A DNA stretch of 64,000 nt from Lederbergia panacisoli (GTDB taxonomy: Bacteria > Bacillota > Bacilli > Bacillales > Bacillaceae_C). Below the pieces are notes generated by a model, which was not told where the DNA came from, ran no database searches, and worked only from the letters and a program-made list of their open reading frames with translations. Below are positions 9,130-17,707 of this stretch, piece after piece; position 1 is the stretch's first letter; each line of letters begins with the position of its first letter. The stretch is from assembly GCF_024626525.1 (NCBI RefSeq), contig NZ_JANJGU010000001.1:62001-126000 (forward strand), in the 5' to 3' direction. The position numbers were made by a program, and so were the translations under genes.

Positions 9130-10287
9130 TCACCACACTTGTTCAAATACCCTTAACCAGTTCTCACCAATGATTTTCTTAACTTCTTCATCCGAATATC
9201 CTCTTTTGATCAGTCCACGGGTCACATTGATAAAATAGCTGTATTTCTCCAAACCGATGATGGTTTCCGTTGATGGACCATTCCCTTTGGCAAAACCTAG
9301 AGTGGGTGCGATATGTTCTTTAAAATAAACAAGCGACCAGGTCACATCGCTCATCGGCCAATCCGTTCCAATTCCGACGTGATCAATGCCAACTAAATCA
9401 ACAACATAATCAATATGATCGAGCACATGGTTGATTGTCGTATGATTGGGATCATCATGGATGAACCAAGGCATCGCGAACACACCAATGACCCCGCCTG
9501 TATTGGCAATTGCTTTGATTTCGTCATCGCTCTTGCAGCGCATATGGTTGAAAATATTCTCAACCCCTGTATGTGAGGCAATTACAGGCTGCTTAGAATA
9601 TTTACAAGCATCAAGTGTTGTTTGTTTTCCGCAATGGCCTGTATCTACAACGATTCCAAGATCATTAAGTCGTTCAACGAATTTTATACCAAAATTGGTT
9701 AAGCCAGCATTTGACTTCTCTGCACAACCTGCACCGATATAATTTTGTGTATTGTATGTTAATTGCTGAACCCTGAGTCCAAAGTCATAAAGGGAATCAA
9801 GCAATTCCAAATTTGTCCCAAGGCCTTTTGTTTCCTGGGATGTAACAATTCCCGCCTTAAGGTCATTGCTTTTTGCATTTCTAATGTCTTCCGCGGAAAC
9901 AGCTTTGATTAACCAATCAAATGCGTCAAATTGTTGTTGTACTTCAGCCATGCTCATAATGATATTTTCTGGATTGGTTAAACTTAATTGCCTATTTGCG
10001 GCAGTAATGCCTGATTGATACCATTCTTCCTTGAATTCAGGAATCTCCCCGCTAACGGACATTCTGGAAATTATTTTCCTTGGCATTCCGCTATATACAA
10101 AAGGATCATGACGATACGGCTCACATTCTTGTTTTAATTTCTCGGAAATTTCCTCAGATATTGCCCGAGGGGATAAAGGTCCCTGAAATAACAGATCTAT
10201 AATGATGCTTTCTTCGTGTAATCTTTTTCCTCTCTCTTCTTCTTCAACACTTAATTGAAAATCAAATAATCCTTCTTTATTGGTCAT
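9130..10287 (-). CDS. M19 (renal) dipeptidase family protein, atypical
   Basis: 385 aa, matching M19 dipeptidases, which cleave dipeptides, including L-D ones, with a two-metal centre. Visible family motifs: DTGHCGKQT and ASHTGVENIFNHMRCKSDDEIKAIA (the two central metal His regions), then GIGTDWPM with its conserved Asp. The usual N-terminal DGHND metal motif is not seen; the equivalent place reads IIIDLLFQGPLSP. It may be a subfamily with altered metal binding. It lies 12 bp after the cyclodeaminase-family gene and is probably cytoplasmic (no signal peptide). Confidence 0.82.
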   Translation of the reverse strand: MTNKEGLFDFQLSVEEEERGKRLHEESIIIDLLFQGPLSPRAISEEISEKLKQECEPYRHDPFVYSGMPRKIISRMSVSGEIPEFKEEWYQSGITAANRQLSLTNPENIIMSMAEVQQQFDAFDWLIKAVSAEDIRNAKSNDLKAGIVTSQETKGLGTNLELLDSLYDFGLRVQQLTYNTQNYIGAGCAEKSNAGLTNFGIKFVERLNDLGIVVDTGHCGKQTTLDACKYSKQPVIASHTGVENIFNHMRCKSDDEIKAIANTGGVIGVFAMPWFIHDDPNHTTINHVLDHIDYVVDLVGIDHVGIGTDWPMSDVTWSLVYFKEHIAPTLGFAKGNGPSTETIIGLEKYSYFINVTRGLIKRGYSDEEVKKIIGENWLRVFEQVW

Positions 10288-10299
10288 ACTAATCCCGCC

Positions 10300-11268
10300 T
10301 TAGTAGTTAGATACCTCATTTTTTTTGCTCATTTCTTTATAGATAAAATTTGCAGCAGCAATGTCTTCAATTGCCAAGCCTAATGAGTTAAAAATGGTAA
10401 TGCTTTTTTCGGACTTTCTTCCAGGGATCTTTCCAATTAATAACTCGCCAATCTCCCCCTTGATATGGCTCTCATTGATCACCCCTTCCTGAAGCGGGAT
10501 AAGGAAGTCACCCGATTCTTTTGTAGCAGATTCAACCCTATCTACATAAAATTCTGACTTCTTTACTAAATCAGTAGCAAGCTCTCGATCATTTGCCTTG
10601 CATGCGCCAACTGCATTAATATGTGCGCCTTCTTTCACCCATTCACCTTTTAAAATAGGTTCTCTTGCAGCCGTTACGGTACAGATAATGTCTGCTTGAT
10701 GAACTGCCTCCTCGGCTGAGTCAGAAACATCGACAGAAATATTGAGTTTAGCCTCCATTTCCTCCTTAAAAGCTAGACCGTTTTTCCTATGCCTGCTCCA
10801 AACTCTTACATATTTTATCGGCCGAACTAACAGCATTGCTTCTAGATGGCTTCTAGCTTGTTCGCCTGTACCCAAAATGGATAATGTATGTGAATTTTTA
10901 TTAGCTAATAGATCTGTAGCAATCGAACTTACTGCTGCAGTTCTGATAGCCGTTATTTCATTGCCATCCACTATTGCTTGCAACTTGCCATTTATCGCGT
11001 TAAATAGTAATACAACACCCTGGTGTGAGGGAAAACCAATTTGGTTATTATCTGGATATACGGTTATGACCTTTGTACCAATCACTCCATCATTTTTCAG
11101 ATAAGATGGCATTTGGCCCAATACATTCTCTCCTTCCAAAGGGAGAACAGTTCGGAGTACTTGAAGCGCCTGTCCATTTGCCAAATCTGTTAGGGCTCTT
11201 TCCATTACATTCATGCACGATTTAACGGAAAGTATATCTCTTACCACATCAGCTGTAATCACCAACAT
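10300..11268 (-). CDS. Ornithine cyclodeaminase / mu-crystallin family protein
   Basis: NAD(P)-dependent enzyme of 322 aa with the family's Rossmann region: LSILGTGEQARSHLEAM, then VWSRHRKNGLAFKEEM, and HINAVGACKANDRELA. Members include ornithine and lysine cyclodeaminase, alanine dehydrogenase of the AlaDH-Archaea type, and opine or N-substituted amino-acid dehydrogenases; the substrate cannot be set from sequence. I chose the ATG at 11268 because GGGAGTGA lies correctly upstream of it; the in-frame TTG at 11283 lies at the edge of that site. It is the first gene of the peptide cluster and divergent from kynU. Confidence 0.85.
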   Translation of the reverse strand: MLVITADVVRDILSVKSCMNVMERALTDLANGQALQVLRTVLPLEGENVLGQMPSYLKNDGVIGTKVITVYPDNNQIGFPSHQGVVLLFNAINGKLQAIVDGNEITAIRTAAVSSIATDLLANKNSHTLSILGTGEQARSHLEAMLLVRPIKYVRVWSRHRKNGLAFKEEMEAKLNISVDVSDSAEEAVHQADIICTVTAAREPILKGEWVKEGAHINAVGACKANDRELATDLVKKSEFYVDRVESATKESGDFLIPLQEGVINESHIKGEIGELLIGKIPGRKSEKSITIFNSLGLAIEDIAAANFIYKEMSKKNEVSNY

Positions 11269-11340
11269 TGCAGTCACTCCCAAATCAAAGCAAAAATTTG
11301 TTTTTTTGTTCTAATTTTTTTTTTGCTTTTTGTTCACATT

Positions 11341-11369
11341 ATGTTACCCAAAGTTGTCAAAATAGTCAA
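11341..11369 (-). promoter_or_regulatory. Possible promoter of the peptide-use cluster
   Basis: On the minus strand TTGACT (11369-11364), a 17-base spacer, and TAACAT (11346-11341) resemble a housekeeping promoter. A second TTGACA overlaps at 11360-11355. The -10 match is moderate. The rest of the 380-bp divergent region towards kynU is AT-rich with no clear operator. Confidence 0.35.
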
Positions 11370-11565
11370 TACATAAATAAAATTTGTATTTTTAAAAATA
11401 ACAGTTAATAACTCTTATTATTTATTCGCCTACAGATTAGTGCATCTTCCTCTGTTCATGTGAAATTCGATGCTAGTATAGGGATTACTTTCATGCCTCA
11501 TTTTGAAGAAGTCATTTGTATATTTCATTCAATCAAATTTTTATTTTTTTGGCCTAATAATTTTT

Positions 11566-11594
11566 TTGCATTTCTTTTTGTGTTATTGTATACT
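11566..11594 (+). promoter_or_regulatory. Promoter of the kyn operon
   Basis: TTGCAT (11566-11571), a 17-base spacer, and TATACT (11589-11594) form a good sigma-A promoter about 50 bp upstream of the kynU start. No attenuator or T-box structure is visible between it and the gene, so regulation, if any, is probably by a repressor encoded elsewhere. Confidence 0.65.
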
Positions 11595-11650
11595 AAATTT
11601 TCAGAAGAATATGTATGTTGCATAAAAATAAACTAAGAGGTGTCCTTGAC

Positions 11651-12922
11651 ATGAACACACAGTTTTCCTATGCACAAGAAATGGATCAAATCGATGTGCT
11701 AAAAGAATACCGCAATGAATTTTACGTTTCGGATCAAAAAATTTATTTTGACGGAAATTCATTGGGGCTTTTATCGAGGCGTGCTGAACTTTCAATAGGG
11801 AAAATATTAGAGATGTGGAAAAAATATGCGATTGATGGGTGGACTGAGGGAGAACATCCATGGTTTTATTTATCCGAAAAGCTTGGTGAAATGTCTTCAA
11901 AACTAATAGGAGCAAATGCAGATGAAGTCATTGTTACAGGCTCAACTACAACAAATCTTCATCAACTTGTTGCCAGTTTCTATAAGCCGATAGGGAATAA
12001 AACTAAAATACTTGCTGATGAATTAAACTTTCCTTCCGACATATATGCATTAAAAAGCCAGTTAAACTTAAGAGGTCTTAACCCAGACAAACATCTAGTC
12101 CAAGTGAAAAGCAAATATGGAGATACATTGGAAACAGAGGATATTATCGCAAGCATGACAGAAGATATTGCCTTAATTGTTTTGCCAAGTGTTCTCTATC
12201 GCAGTGGTCAAATTCTAGATATGAAGACATTAACAGCTGAAGCCCGAAAACGAAATATAATCATCGGATTTGATCTATGCCACTCTATAGGAGCCATCCC
12301 GCACCAATTGTCTGAATGGGATGTTGACTTTGCTTTCTGGTGTACGTATAAACATTTAAACGGAGGTCCTGGAAGTGTTGGCGGTCTTTATGTAAACGCG
12401 AGACATTTTGGCAATCAACCAGGCCTTGCCGGCTGGTTCAGCTCTGCAAAAGATAAACAATTCAATATGGACCATACGCTGACTCCAGCAAAAAATGCCG
12501 GTGCTTTTCAAATCGGTACGCCGCATTTGTTAAGTGCTGCACCATTATTAGGTTCATTGGAAATGTTTCAGGAAGCAGGCATTGATAAAATTCGTGAAAA
12601 ATCACTGCGTTTAACGGAATACTTGATAAAGTTAATTGAAATTGAACTGGCGGAATACAGCTTTACGATTGCCAGCCCAAGGGATTCCCTGTCACGAGGC
12701 GGACATATTTTTCTGAAACACTCCGAGGCAGCCCGCATTTGCAAGGCCTTAAAAGCTGAAGGAGTTGTACCAGATTTTCGCAACCCGAATGGAATTCGTT
12801 TGGCACCGGTCGCTTTATATAATACATTTGCAGAAGTATGGCATGTCGTGCAAATTTTGAAAACGGTTATGAAGGAAGAGCGATATAATAAATTCGAAAA
12901 CAAGCGAGGTGTCATTGCTTAA
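11651..12922 (+). CDS. kynU: Kynureninase
   Basis: PLP enzyme that splits kynurenine into anthranilate and alanine, 423 aa. Visible features: FDGNSLGL near the N-terminus, [12 protein letters not shown] (phosphate-binding region), [25 protein letters not shown]-type PLP aspartate region, and the PLP lysine in [11 protein letters not shown]. The start at 11651 is chosen because AAGAGGTG lies 8 bases upstream; an ATG at 11615 lacks a ribosome site. Its stop overlaps the kynB start (TAATG). Confidence 0.95.
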   Translation: MNTQFSYAQEMDQIDVLKEYRNEFYVSDQKIYFDGNSLGLLSRRAELSIGKILEMWKKYAIDGWTEGEHPWFYLSEKLGEMSSKLIGANADEVIVTGSTTTNLHQLVASFYKPIGNKTKILADELNFPSDIYALKSQLNLRGLNPDKHLVQVKSKYGDTLETEDIIASMTEDIALIVLPSVLYRSGQILDMKTLTAEARKRNIIIGFDLCHSIGAIPHQLSEWDVDFAFWCTYKHLNGGPGSVGGLYVNARHFGNQPGLAGWFSSAKDKQFNMDHTLTPAKNAGAFQIGTPHLLSAAPLLGSLEMFQEAGIDKIREKSLRLTEYLIKLIEIELAEYSFTIASPRDSLSRGGHIFLKHSEAARICKALKAEGVVPDFRNPNGIRLAPVALYNTFAEVWHVVQILKTVMKEERYNKFENKRGVIA

Positions 12923-13569
12923 TGACCAAGTGGTTTGATATTTCCCAACCGTTGACAAACGATATGGCGCATTGGCCAGAAGACACGCCTTTTTCTTTTT
13001 CCCTTACGTATACAAAGGAACAAACGGGATCCGTTAATATCGGACAAATGACAACTAGTTTGCATACAGGAACACATATTGATGCACCATTTCACTATGA
13101 CTCAAACGGAAAAACTGTCGATCAACTGGATTTGGGTCACTATATTGGCAAAGCGTTTGTTGCAGACGTTAGCCATACCGAGAAAATAACCGCTGAGGTA
13201 TTACAAAGATTCAACTGGGACAACGTTGCTCGAATTTTATTGCGAACAGCACTCCCAAATAATCCAAAATATTTCCCTAAACAAATGCCCTTTCTAGATC
13301 CTAATCTTGCACCATTTTTAAAAGAAAGGGGTGTAACATTACTCGGTGTTGACATGCCTTCCGTTGATCCGCCTGACAGCAAGACTTTGGACACCCACCA
13401 TGCACTTTACAAACATGAAATTCATATTTTGGAGAATCTCATGCTAGACCATGTAAATGAAGGCTTTTATGAACTAATCGCCTTGCCGCTCGCCATTAAG
13501 GGGGCTGATGGCAGTCCAGTTCGTGCTGTATTACGATCAATCTCGAAAGGAGGAATTTTAAATGAGTGA
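12922..13569 (+). CDS. kynB: Kynurenine formamidase (arylformamidase)
   Basis: Hydrolyses N-formylkynurenine to kynurenine and formate, 215 aa, the bacterial cyclase-fold type. The metal motif [12 protein letters not shown] lies near residue 50, and the family stretch [20 protein letters not shown] near residue 145. Translation is coupled to kynU by a one-base overlap and to kynA by an 8-bp overlap. The three genes together convert tryptophan to anthranilate, as in the Bacillus cereus group. Confidence 0.95.
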   Translation: MTKWFDISQPLTNDMAHWPEDTPFSFSLTYTKEQTGSVNIGQMTTSLHTGTHIDAPFHYDSNGKTVDQLDLGHYIGKAFVADVSHTEKITAEVLQRFNWDNVARILLRTALPNNPKYFPKQMPFLDPNLAPFLKERGVTLLGVDMPSVDPPDSKTLDTHHALYKHEIHILENLMLDHVNEGFYELIALPLAIKGADGSPVRAVLRSISKGGILNE

Positions 13570-14410
13570 ACATGATACGAATGAAACATTTAAAACAGAA
13601 AAAAACATCCATACAAATTTTAGAGAAAAAATGACGTACGGTGATTATTTGCAGCTTGATAGATTATTGACCAGTCAGATTCGAATGTCTGACCATCATG
13701 ATGAAATGTTATTTATTATTATCCATCATGTAAGTGAATTGTGGCTGAAGTTGATTATTCATGAAATCCAAGCTGCAATAGAGGCAATAGAGCGGAATGA
13801 GTTGCAAACTTCATTTAAAATGCTCGCCCGTGTTTCCAAAATTCAATCTCAGATTATCCAAACATGGGATGTATTATCAACCTTAACACCCTCAGAGTAC
13901 ATGGGATTTCGTGACAAATTGGGAAATGCATCTGGATTTCAATCATATCAATATCGCTTGGTTGAATTTGTCCTTGGCTATAAAACGCCGCATATTCTAA
14001 AAATCTATGAAAAGAATGAGGAGCTTTTTGAGATTTTGGATAAAGCTTACCATCGTCCAGGACTCTATGATGTTACCATTCAAGCATTGTCCCGCGCGGG
14101 ATTTCCAATTAACCCAGAAGTATTGCAACGTGATTTTTCAAAAACATATGAAAAAGATGATACCGTCGAGCAGGCTTGGCTAGCTGTCTACCAGAACGTC
14201 GACAAGCATTGGGATTTGTACGAGTTGGCTGAAAAACTGGTTGACATCGAAGATTGGTTCCAACAATGGCGGTTCCGTCATATGAAAACGGTTGAAAGAA
14301 TCATCGGACACAAGATTGGAACCGGAGGCTCATCTGGTGTTGGTTATTTAAAGAAAGTCCTTGATCACTATTTCTTCCCGGAATTGTGGGAGATTCGGAC
14401 GAAGATTTAA
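13562..14410 (+). CDS. kynA: Tryptophan 2,3-dioxygenase
   Basis: Haem enzyme opening the indole ring of L-tryptophan to N-formylkynurenine, first step of the pathway though last gene in the operon, 282 aa. Family motifs: [48 protein letters not shown], and [20 protein letters not shown], where the haem-ligand His is expected. GGTGVGYL-like [11 protein letters not shown] is near the C-terminus. The ATG follows AAAGGAGG inside kynB. Confidence 0.96.
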   Translation: MSEHDTNETFKTEKNIHTNFREKMTYGDYLQLDRLLTSQIRMSDHHDEMLFIIIHHVSELWLKLIIHEIQAAIEAIERNELQTSFKMLARVSKIQSQIIQTWDVLSTLTPSEYMGFRDKLGNASGFQSYQYRLVEFVLGYKTPHILKIYEKNEELFEILDKAYHRPGLYDVTIQALSRAGFPINPEVLQRDFSKTYEKDDTVEQAWLAVYQNVDKHWDLYELAEKLVDIEDWFQQWRFRHMKTVERIIGHKIGTGGSSGVGYLKKVLDHYFFPELWEIRTKI

Positions 14411-14564
14411 ATGATTGTTAATAGCTGCGTTGAGGCTTGCTGAAATATTGCAACACAGGAGTTGCTTCCCTTTTTTTACTATTAGATTGTAATTGAATGA
14501 TAATCTATTATACTAGAAATATTGTAACTACGATGAATTTTAATGGTTACTTCATGAAATGAAT

Positions 14565-14600
14565 AAATCTCCCTCTTCACAATGAAAAGGGAGATTTTCT
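14565..14600. terminator. Terminator between kynA and the ABC exporter
   Basis: AAATCTCCC (14565-14573) pairs with GGGAGATTT (14589-14597), followed by TTTTCT on the plus strand. It ends the kyn operon and may also serve the converging exporter gene, whose stop is 8 bp away. The 150 bases between kynA and this hairpin show nothing else. Confidence 0.7.
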
Positions 14601-14607
14601 CAAACAG

Positions 14608-16344
14608 CTAAATGACAAACTGCATATTATACAAATTTGCATATGTCCGGTTTAGTGCAAGCAATTCCTCATGTGTGCCTTCTTCACTGATCCCGTCGTC
14701 GGTTAAGACAATAATTCTTTTCGCATTTCTAATCGTCGATAAACGATGGGCAATCACAATTGTCGTTCGATTTTCAGCTAAGATCTCTAGTGATTCTTTA
14801 ACGATTTTTTCACTTTCATTATCAAGAGCGCTTGTTGCTTCATCAAAAATCAAAATAGGAGGATTTTTTAGGAAGACACGGGCGATGCTCAACCTTTGTT
14901 TTTGCCCTCCCGATAATTTAACACCCCTTTGACCAATACCGGTGTCATATCCATTTGGCAAGTTCATAATAAATTCATGAGCATTCGCGTTTTTTGCCGC
15001 CTCAACTATTTCTTCTTTCGTTGCATCAGGTTTTCCGTAACGAATATTTTCGATCACAGTCCCGGCAAATAAATAAACATCTTGTTGAACGATACCAACA
15101 TTCTTTCGTAGCGAATGCAAACTTACGTCCCTTATATTCACGTCATCTAGTAAAACTTCCCCTTCTTTTACATCATAAAAACGCGAGATGAGAGAACATA
15201 ATGTAGTTTTTCCAATCCCTGATGGTCCAACTAAAGCAATATAATCCCCTGATTGAACTTCTAAAGAAATATTATTCAGAACACGGTGGTTGTTTCCGTT
15301 ATAATTAAATCCGACATTTCTGAACTCAATATTTCCTTCTACATTCTTCAGATCAATTGCATTTGCGGAGTCTTTTATATCGGGTTCCGTTTCGATGATT
15401 TCCATAAAACGATCAAACCCAGTGATCCCATCTTGAAATTGCATCGTCACATGAGCTAATTTTTGGATCGGCTCAATTAAATACGCAATATATAACAAAA
15501 ACGTAATCAAATCGGGCAAGTCTAAAGAAGCATGGATGATATTGATGCCACCAAATACGATCACAGTAATGGTAATGAGTTGGACATAAATATCCATCCC
15601 AGTTGAAAAATAAGCTTCACTTTTATAGCCATTTTTACGGCTTTCAAGGAAGCGATTATTTTCATAATTGAACTTTTCTACTTCAAACTTTTCATTTGAA
15701 AATGATTTAACTACCCGTATGCCGGATAAGCTGTCTTCTACTTGTGAGTTAATGTCCGCAATCCTATCTTTATTTCTTCTAAGAGCGATATTTACTTTTT
15801 TATTGAAATACAGTGCAAACACGGCCATGAAAGGCAAAAAGATAAAAATCGCCAACGTTAATTTCGCGTTAATGAAAAATAGGATGACGAACGCACCGAC
15901 AAATTTTATAAAATACTTAATATAGTCCTCGGGTCCGTGGTGATACAACTCAGACAAAAGCAACAAATCGTTCGTAACTCTAGACATTAGCTGCCCTGTT
16001 TTTTGTGTATCATAAAAATTGAATGATAGTTTTTGATAATGCTCAAATAATTCTCTCCGCATATCGCTTTCCATCATCGCACCCATTTTATGACCATGAT
16101 AATCCACTATAAATTGACAAATATTTTGGATGACCATCAAAATGAGCATGATCCCGCAGACGATATATATTTGGTTTAATGCATTGGAAAGGTCATTTTC
16201 CAATATATCCTTTGTAATGAATCTTGTTAACAGCGGATACAAAAGTGCAATACCTGAACCAACTAATGCACATGTCATTACTGTATAAAACAGCTTCAAA
16301 TATGGTCTATAGTACGACAAAAACTTCTTTATTCGATTATTCAC
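14608..16344 (-). CDS. ABC exporter (fused membrane and ATPase domains)
   Basis: Multidrug/lipid-type half-transporter of 578 aa, working as a homodimer: six membrane segments in residues 1-310, then one ATPase domain. Walker A is GPSGIGKTT, the signature LSGGQKQR, Walker B LIFDEATSALD with catalytic Glu, and the H-loop IAHRLST, so both sites in a homodimer would be active. The start is GTG, preceded by AGAGGGGT. That ribosome site can be covered by an upstream hairpin, and a 17-codon ORF precedes it (see those entries), which suggests induced expression by a translation-targeting compound. Confidence 0.9.
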   Translation of the reverse strand: MNNRIKKFLSYYRPYLKLFYTVMTCALVGSGIALLYPLLTRFITKDILENDLSNALNQIYIVCGIMLILMVIQNICQFIVDYHGHKMGAMMESDMRRELFEHYQKLSFNFYDTQKTGQLMSRVTNDLLLLSELYHHGPEDYIKYFIKFVGAFVILFFINAKLTLAIFIFLPFMAVFALYFNKKVNIALRRNKDRIADINSQVEDSLSGIRVVKSFSNEKFEVEKFNYENNRFLESRKNGYKSEAYFSTGMDIYVQLITITVIVFGGINIIHASLDLPDLITFLLYIAYLIEPIQKLAHVTMQFQDGITGFDRFMEIIETEPDIKDSANAIDLKNVEGNIEFRNVGFNYNGNNHRVLNNISLEVQSGDYIALVGPSGIGKTTLCSLISRFYDVKEGEVLLDDVNIRDVSLHSLRKNVGIVQQDVYLFAGTVIENIRYGKPDATKEEIVEAAKNANAHEFIMNLPNGYDTGIGQRGVKLSGGQKQRLSIARVFLKNPPILIFDEATSALDNESEKIVKESLEILAENRTTIVIAHRLSTIRNAKRIIVLTDDGISEEGTHEELLALNRTYANLYNMQFVI

Positions 16345-16351
16345 AAGCTTA

Positions 16352-16398
16352 CCCCTCTTATGTTAGATTTCCTGAATGTAATCTACACATATAAGGGG
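16352..16398 (-). promoter_or_regulatory. Hairpin able to hide the exporter ribosome site
   Basis: On the minus strand, CCCCTTATATG (16398-16388) can pair with CATAAGAGGGG (16362-16352), with a two-base bulge, and an inner TAGATT/AATCTA stem stacks within it. The AGAGGGG arm is the ribosome site of the exporter's GTG start. The arrangement, directly after a short leader ORF, resembles translation-attenuation leaders of resistance genes. Structure inferred by eye, not folded. Confidence 0.5.
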
Positions 16399-16411
16399 AA
16401 CACAATCGTTA

Positions 16412-16465
16412 TTAACTTAGTGTTGCACCCTTATATTTTTGTCCTAGTGTCATTTGATTTCTCAT
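16412..16465 (-). CDS. Candidate 17-aa leader peptide of the ABC exporter
   Basis: Short ORF with sequence MRNQMTLGQKYKGATLS, preceded by a strong AAGGAGG 8 bases from its ATG; on the minus strand a TATAAT at 16503-16498 lies upstream. It ends 14 bases before the arm that pairs with the exporter's ribosome site. Such an arrangement would let a stalled ribosome open the hairpin. No homologue is recognised; the case rests on the ribosome site and position. Confidence 0.5.
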   Translation of the reverse strand: MRNQMTLGQKYKGATLS

Positions 16466-16652
16466 TAATATTGCCTCCTTCTAGTTTCGATGGATAAATT
16501 ATACAAAACAAATCAAGTTTTTAAAAGATAAAAAATACTTAAATAATATTTCCCCTCAACAAATAACAACACTCAGAGTTATAAAAAAGGATTTTAATAG
16601 CTTTTTGCGAATATATAAGAAGTGTTGATTATTTCATAAATGAGGTGAAAAT

Positions 16653-17195
16653 GTGGCTATAGATATTAAGACATTATTTTTAATCGATCAAAAGGATGGT
16701 TTAAGCGAAGAATTTAGTAAATTAGTTTCAATGATGAATTATACAAGAGTGATGACACTGGAAGAAGTAAAAAAATTAACAGTGGAAGAACTTGATTTCC
16801 TTTACGATAAGGACGCTAATTCAATCGGAATGTTATTAGCACATATGGTGGCTGTCGAAAAAGCTTATCAAATTGAATCCTTTGAAAATCGTGAGTTGAC
16901 CGAAGAAGAAATGGATGAATTGAATCCGGCATTAGATTTAGGCGAAAAAGCCCGTGAACAGATCCATAGTAATAATATCGATTTTTATATTAAGGAATTA
17001 GACGATACTCGCCGCTATACAATAGAAACATTCAAAGCCCTCCCTGACGAATGGCTATTTCAACAGACTCCCTTCTGGTTTGGTGAGCAAGCCAACAATT
17101 ATTTTAAATGGTTCCATGTTTTTGAAGATGAATTGAATCATCGAGGACAAATAAGGATTATTAAAAAGATGATGGCAAAACAATTGCATATTTAG
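16653..17195 (+). CDS. DinB/DUF664 family protein
   Basis: Protein of 180 aa with the four-helix DinB/YfiT-like fold's metal-site pattern: a His in MLLAHMVAVEKAYQ (about residue 70) and a late His in DELNHRGQIRIIKKM (about residue 165). Members are putative metal-dependent thiol transferases or hydrolases; the role here is unknown. The start is GTG, 5 bases after GAGGTG; the ATG two bases earlier is out of frame and stops after three codons. It stands alone, divergent from the exporter. Confidence 0.85.
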   Translation: MAIDIKTLFLIDQKDGLSEEFSKLVSMMNYTRVMTLEEVKKLTVEELDFLYDKDANSIGMLLAHMVAVEKAYQIESFENRELTEEEMDELNPALDLGEKAREQIHSNNIDFYIKELDDTRRYTIETFKALPDEWLFQQTPFWFGEQANNYFKWFHVFEDELNHRGQIRIIKKMMAKQLHI

Positions 17196-17239
17196 TCATT
17201 TTTCTCATTAAAGAGGCATAGTGTCAAAACGATTGCATT

Positions 17240-17545
17240 GGAAAAGTGCATTTGGGTCTTGATTCAATCCGGATCGAGACTGGAACCATAGGAAAAACGG
17301 ATTTGCGTTTCGATTCGAGCCCGATCGAGACTGGAATCATAGGAAAAACGGATTTGCGTTTCGATTCGAGCTCGATTGGGACTGAAACCATAGGAAAAAC
17401 GGATTTGCGTCTCGATTCGAGCCCAATCGAGACTGAAATCATAGGAAAAACGGATTTGCGTTTCGATTCGAACTCTATTGGGACTGAAAACACAGGAAAA
17501 CTGTTTTTCAGTCTCGATTCGAACCTAATCGAGATTCAAAAACAA
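17240..17545. repeat. Six tandem 51-bp repeats
   Basis: Units begin at 17240, 17291, 17342, 17393, 17444 and 17495, each exactly 51 bp. The core reads GGAAAAACGGATTTGCG then TTTCGATTCGAGC. The first and last units are the most diverged. As 51 is divisible by three, both strands have long open frames, but there is no ribosome site, so I do not call a gene. The stretch from 17196 to 17707 otherwise holds only hairpins. Confidence 0.9.
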
Positions 17546-17574
17546 AAAATAATTCAAAATTGAAAGAAAGCCCG

Positions 17575-17619
17575 GTTTTATAAGGGCTCCATTCTCTCTT
17601 TTCTGTTTTCTTATAAAAC
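17575..17619. other. Inverted repeat after the 51-bp array
   Basis: GTTTTATAAG (17575-17584) and CTTATAAAAC (17610-17619) are perfect inverted copies with a 25-base spacer. A second hairpin (GGGGAGC TCG GCTCCTC) follows near 17690-17706, just after the stop of the minus-strand secreted-protein gene, and may contribute to its 3' end. Neither has a clean T-run. Confidence 0.4.
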
Positions 17620-17707
17620 TACAGGAGAAAAAGGACCGTAATCCTGAAAACTACTATAAAAATAAGATCCCAATGGGGCCCTAACCGTTTGCGGGGAGCT
17701 CGGCTCC

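Noticed and set aside
11284-11340. TTCACA half-site near the peptide cluster start as another Rex/Fnr operator
   Set aside because: Only one half (11333-11338) fits; the other half does not match the palindrome.
17224-17563. Overlapping open frames on both strands made of 17-residue repeats
   Set aside because: They follow from the 51-bp tandem repeat, whose period is divisible by three. No ribosome site is present and the peptide has no recognisable fold.
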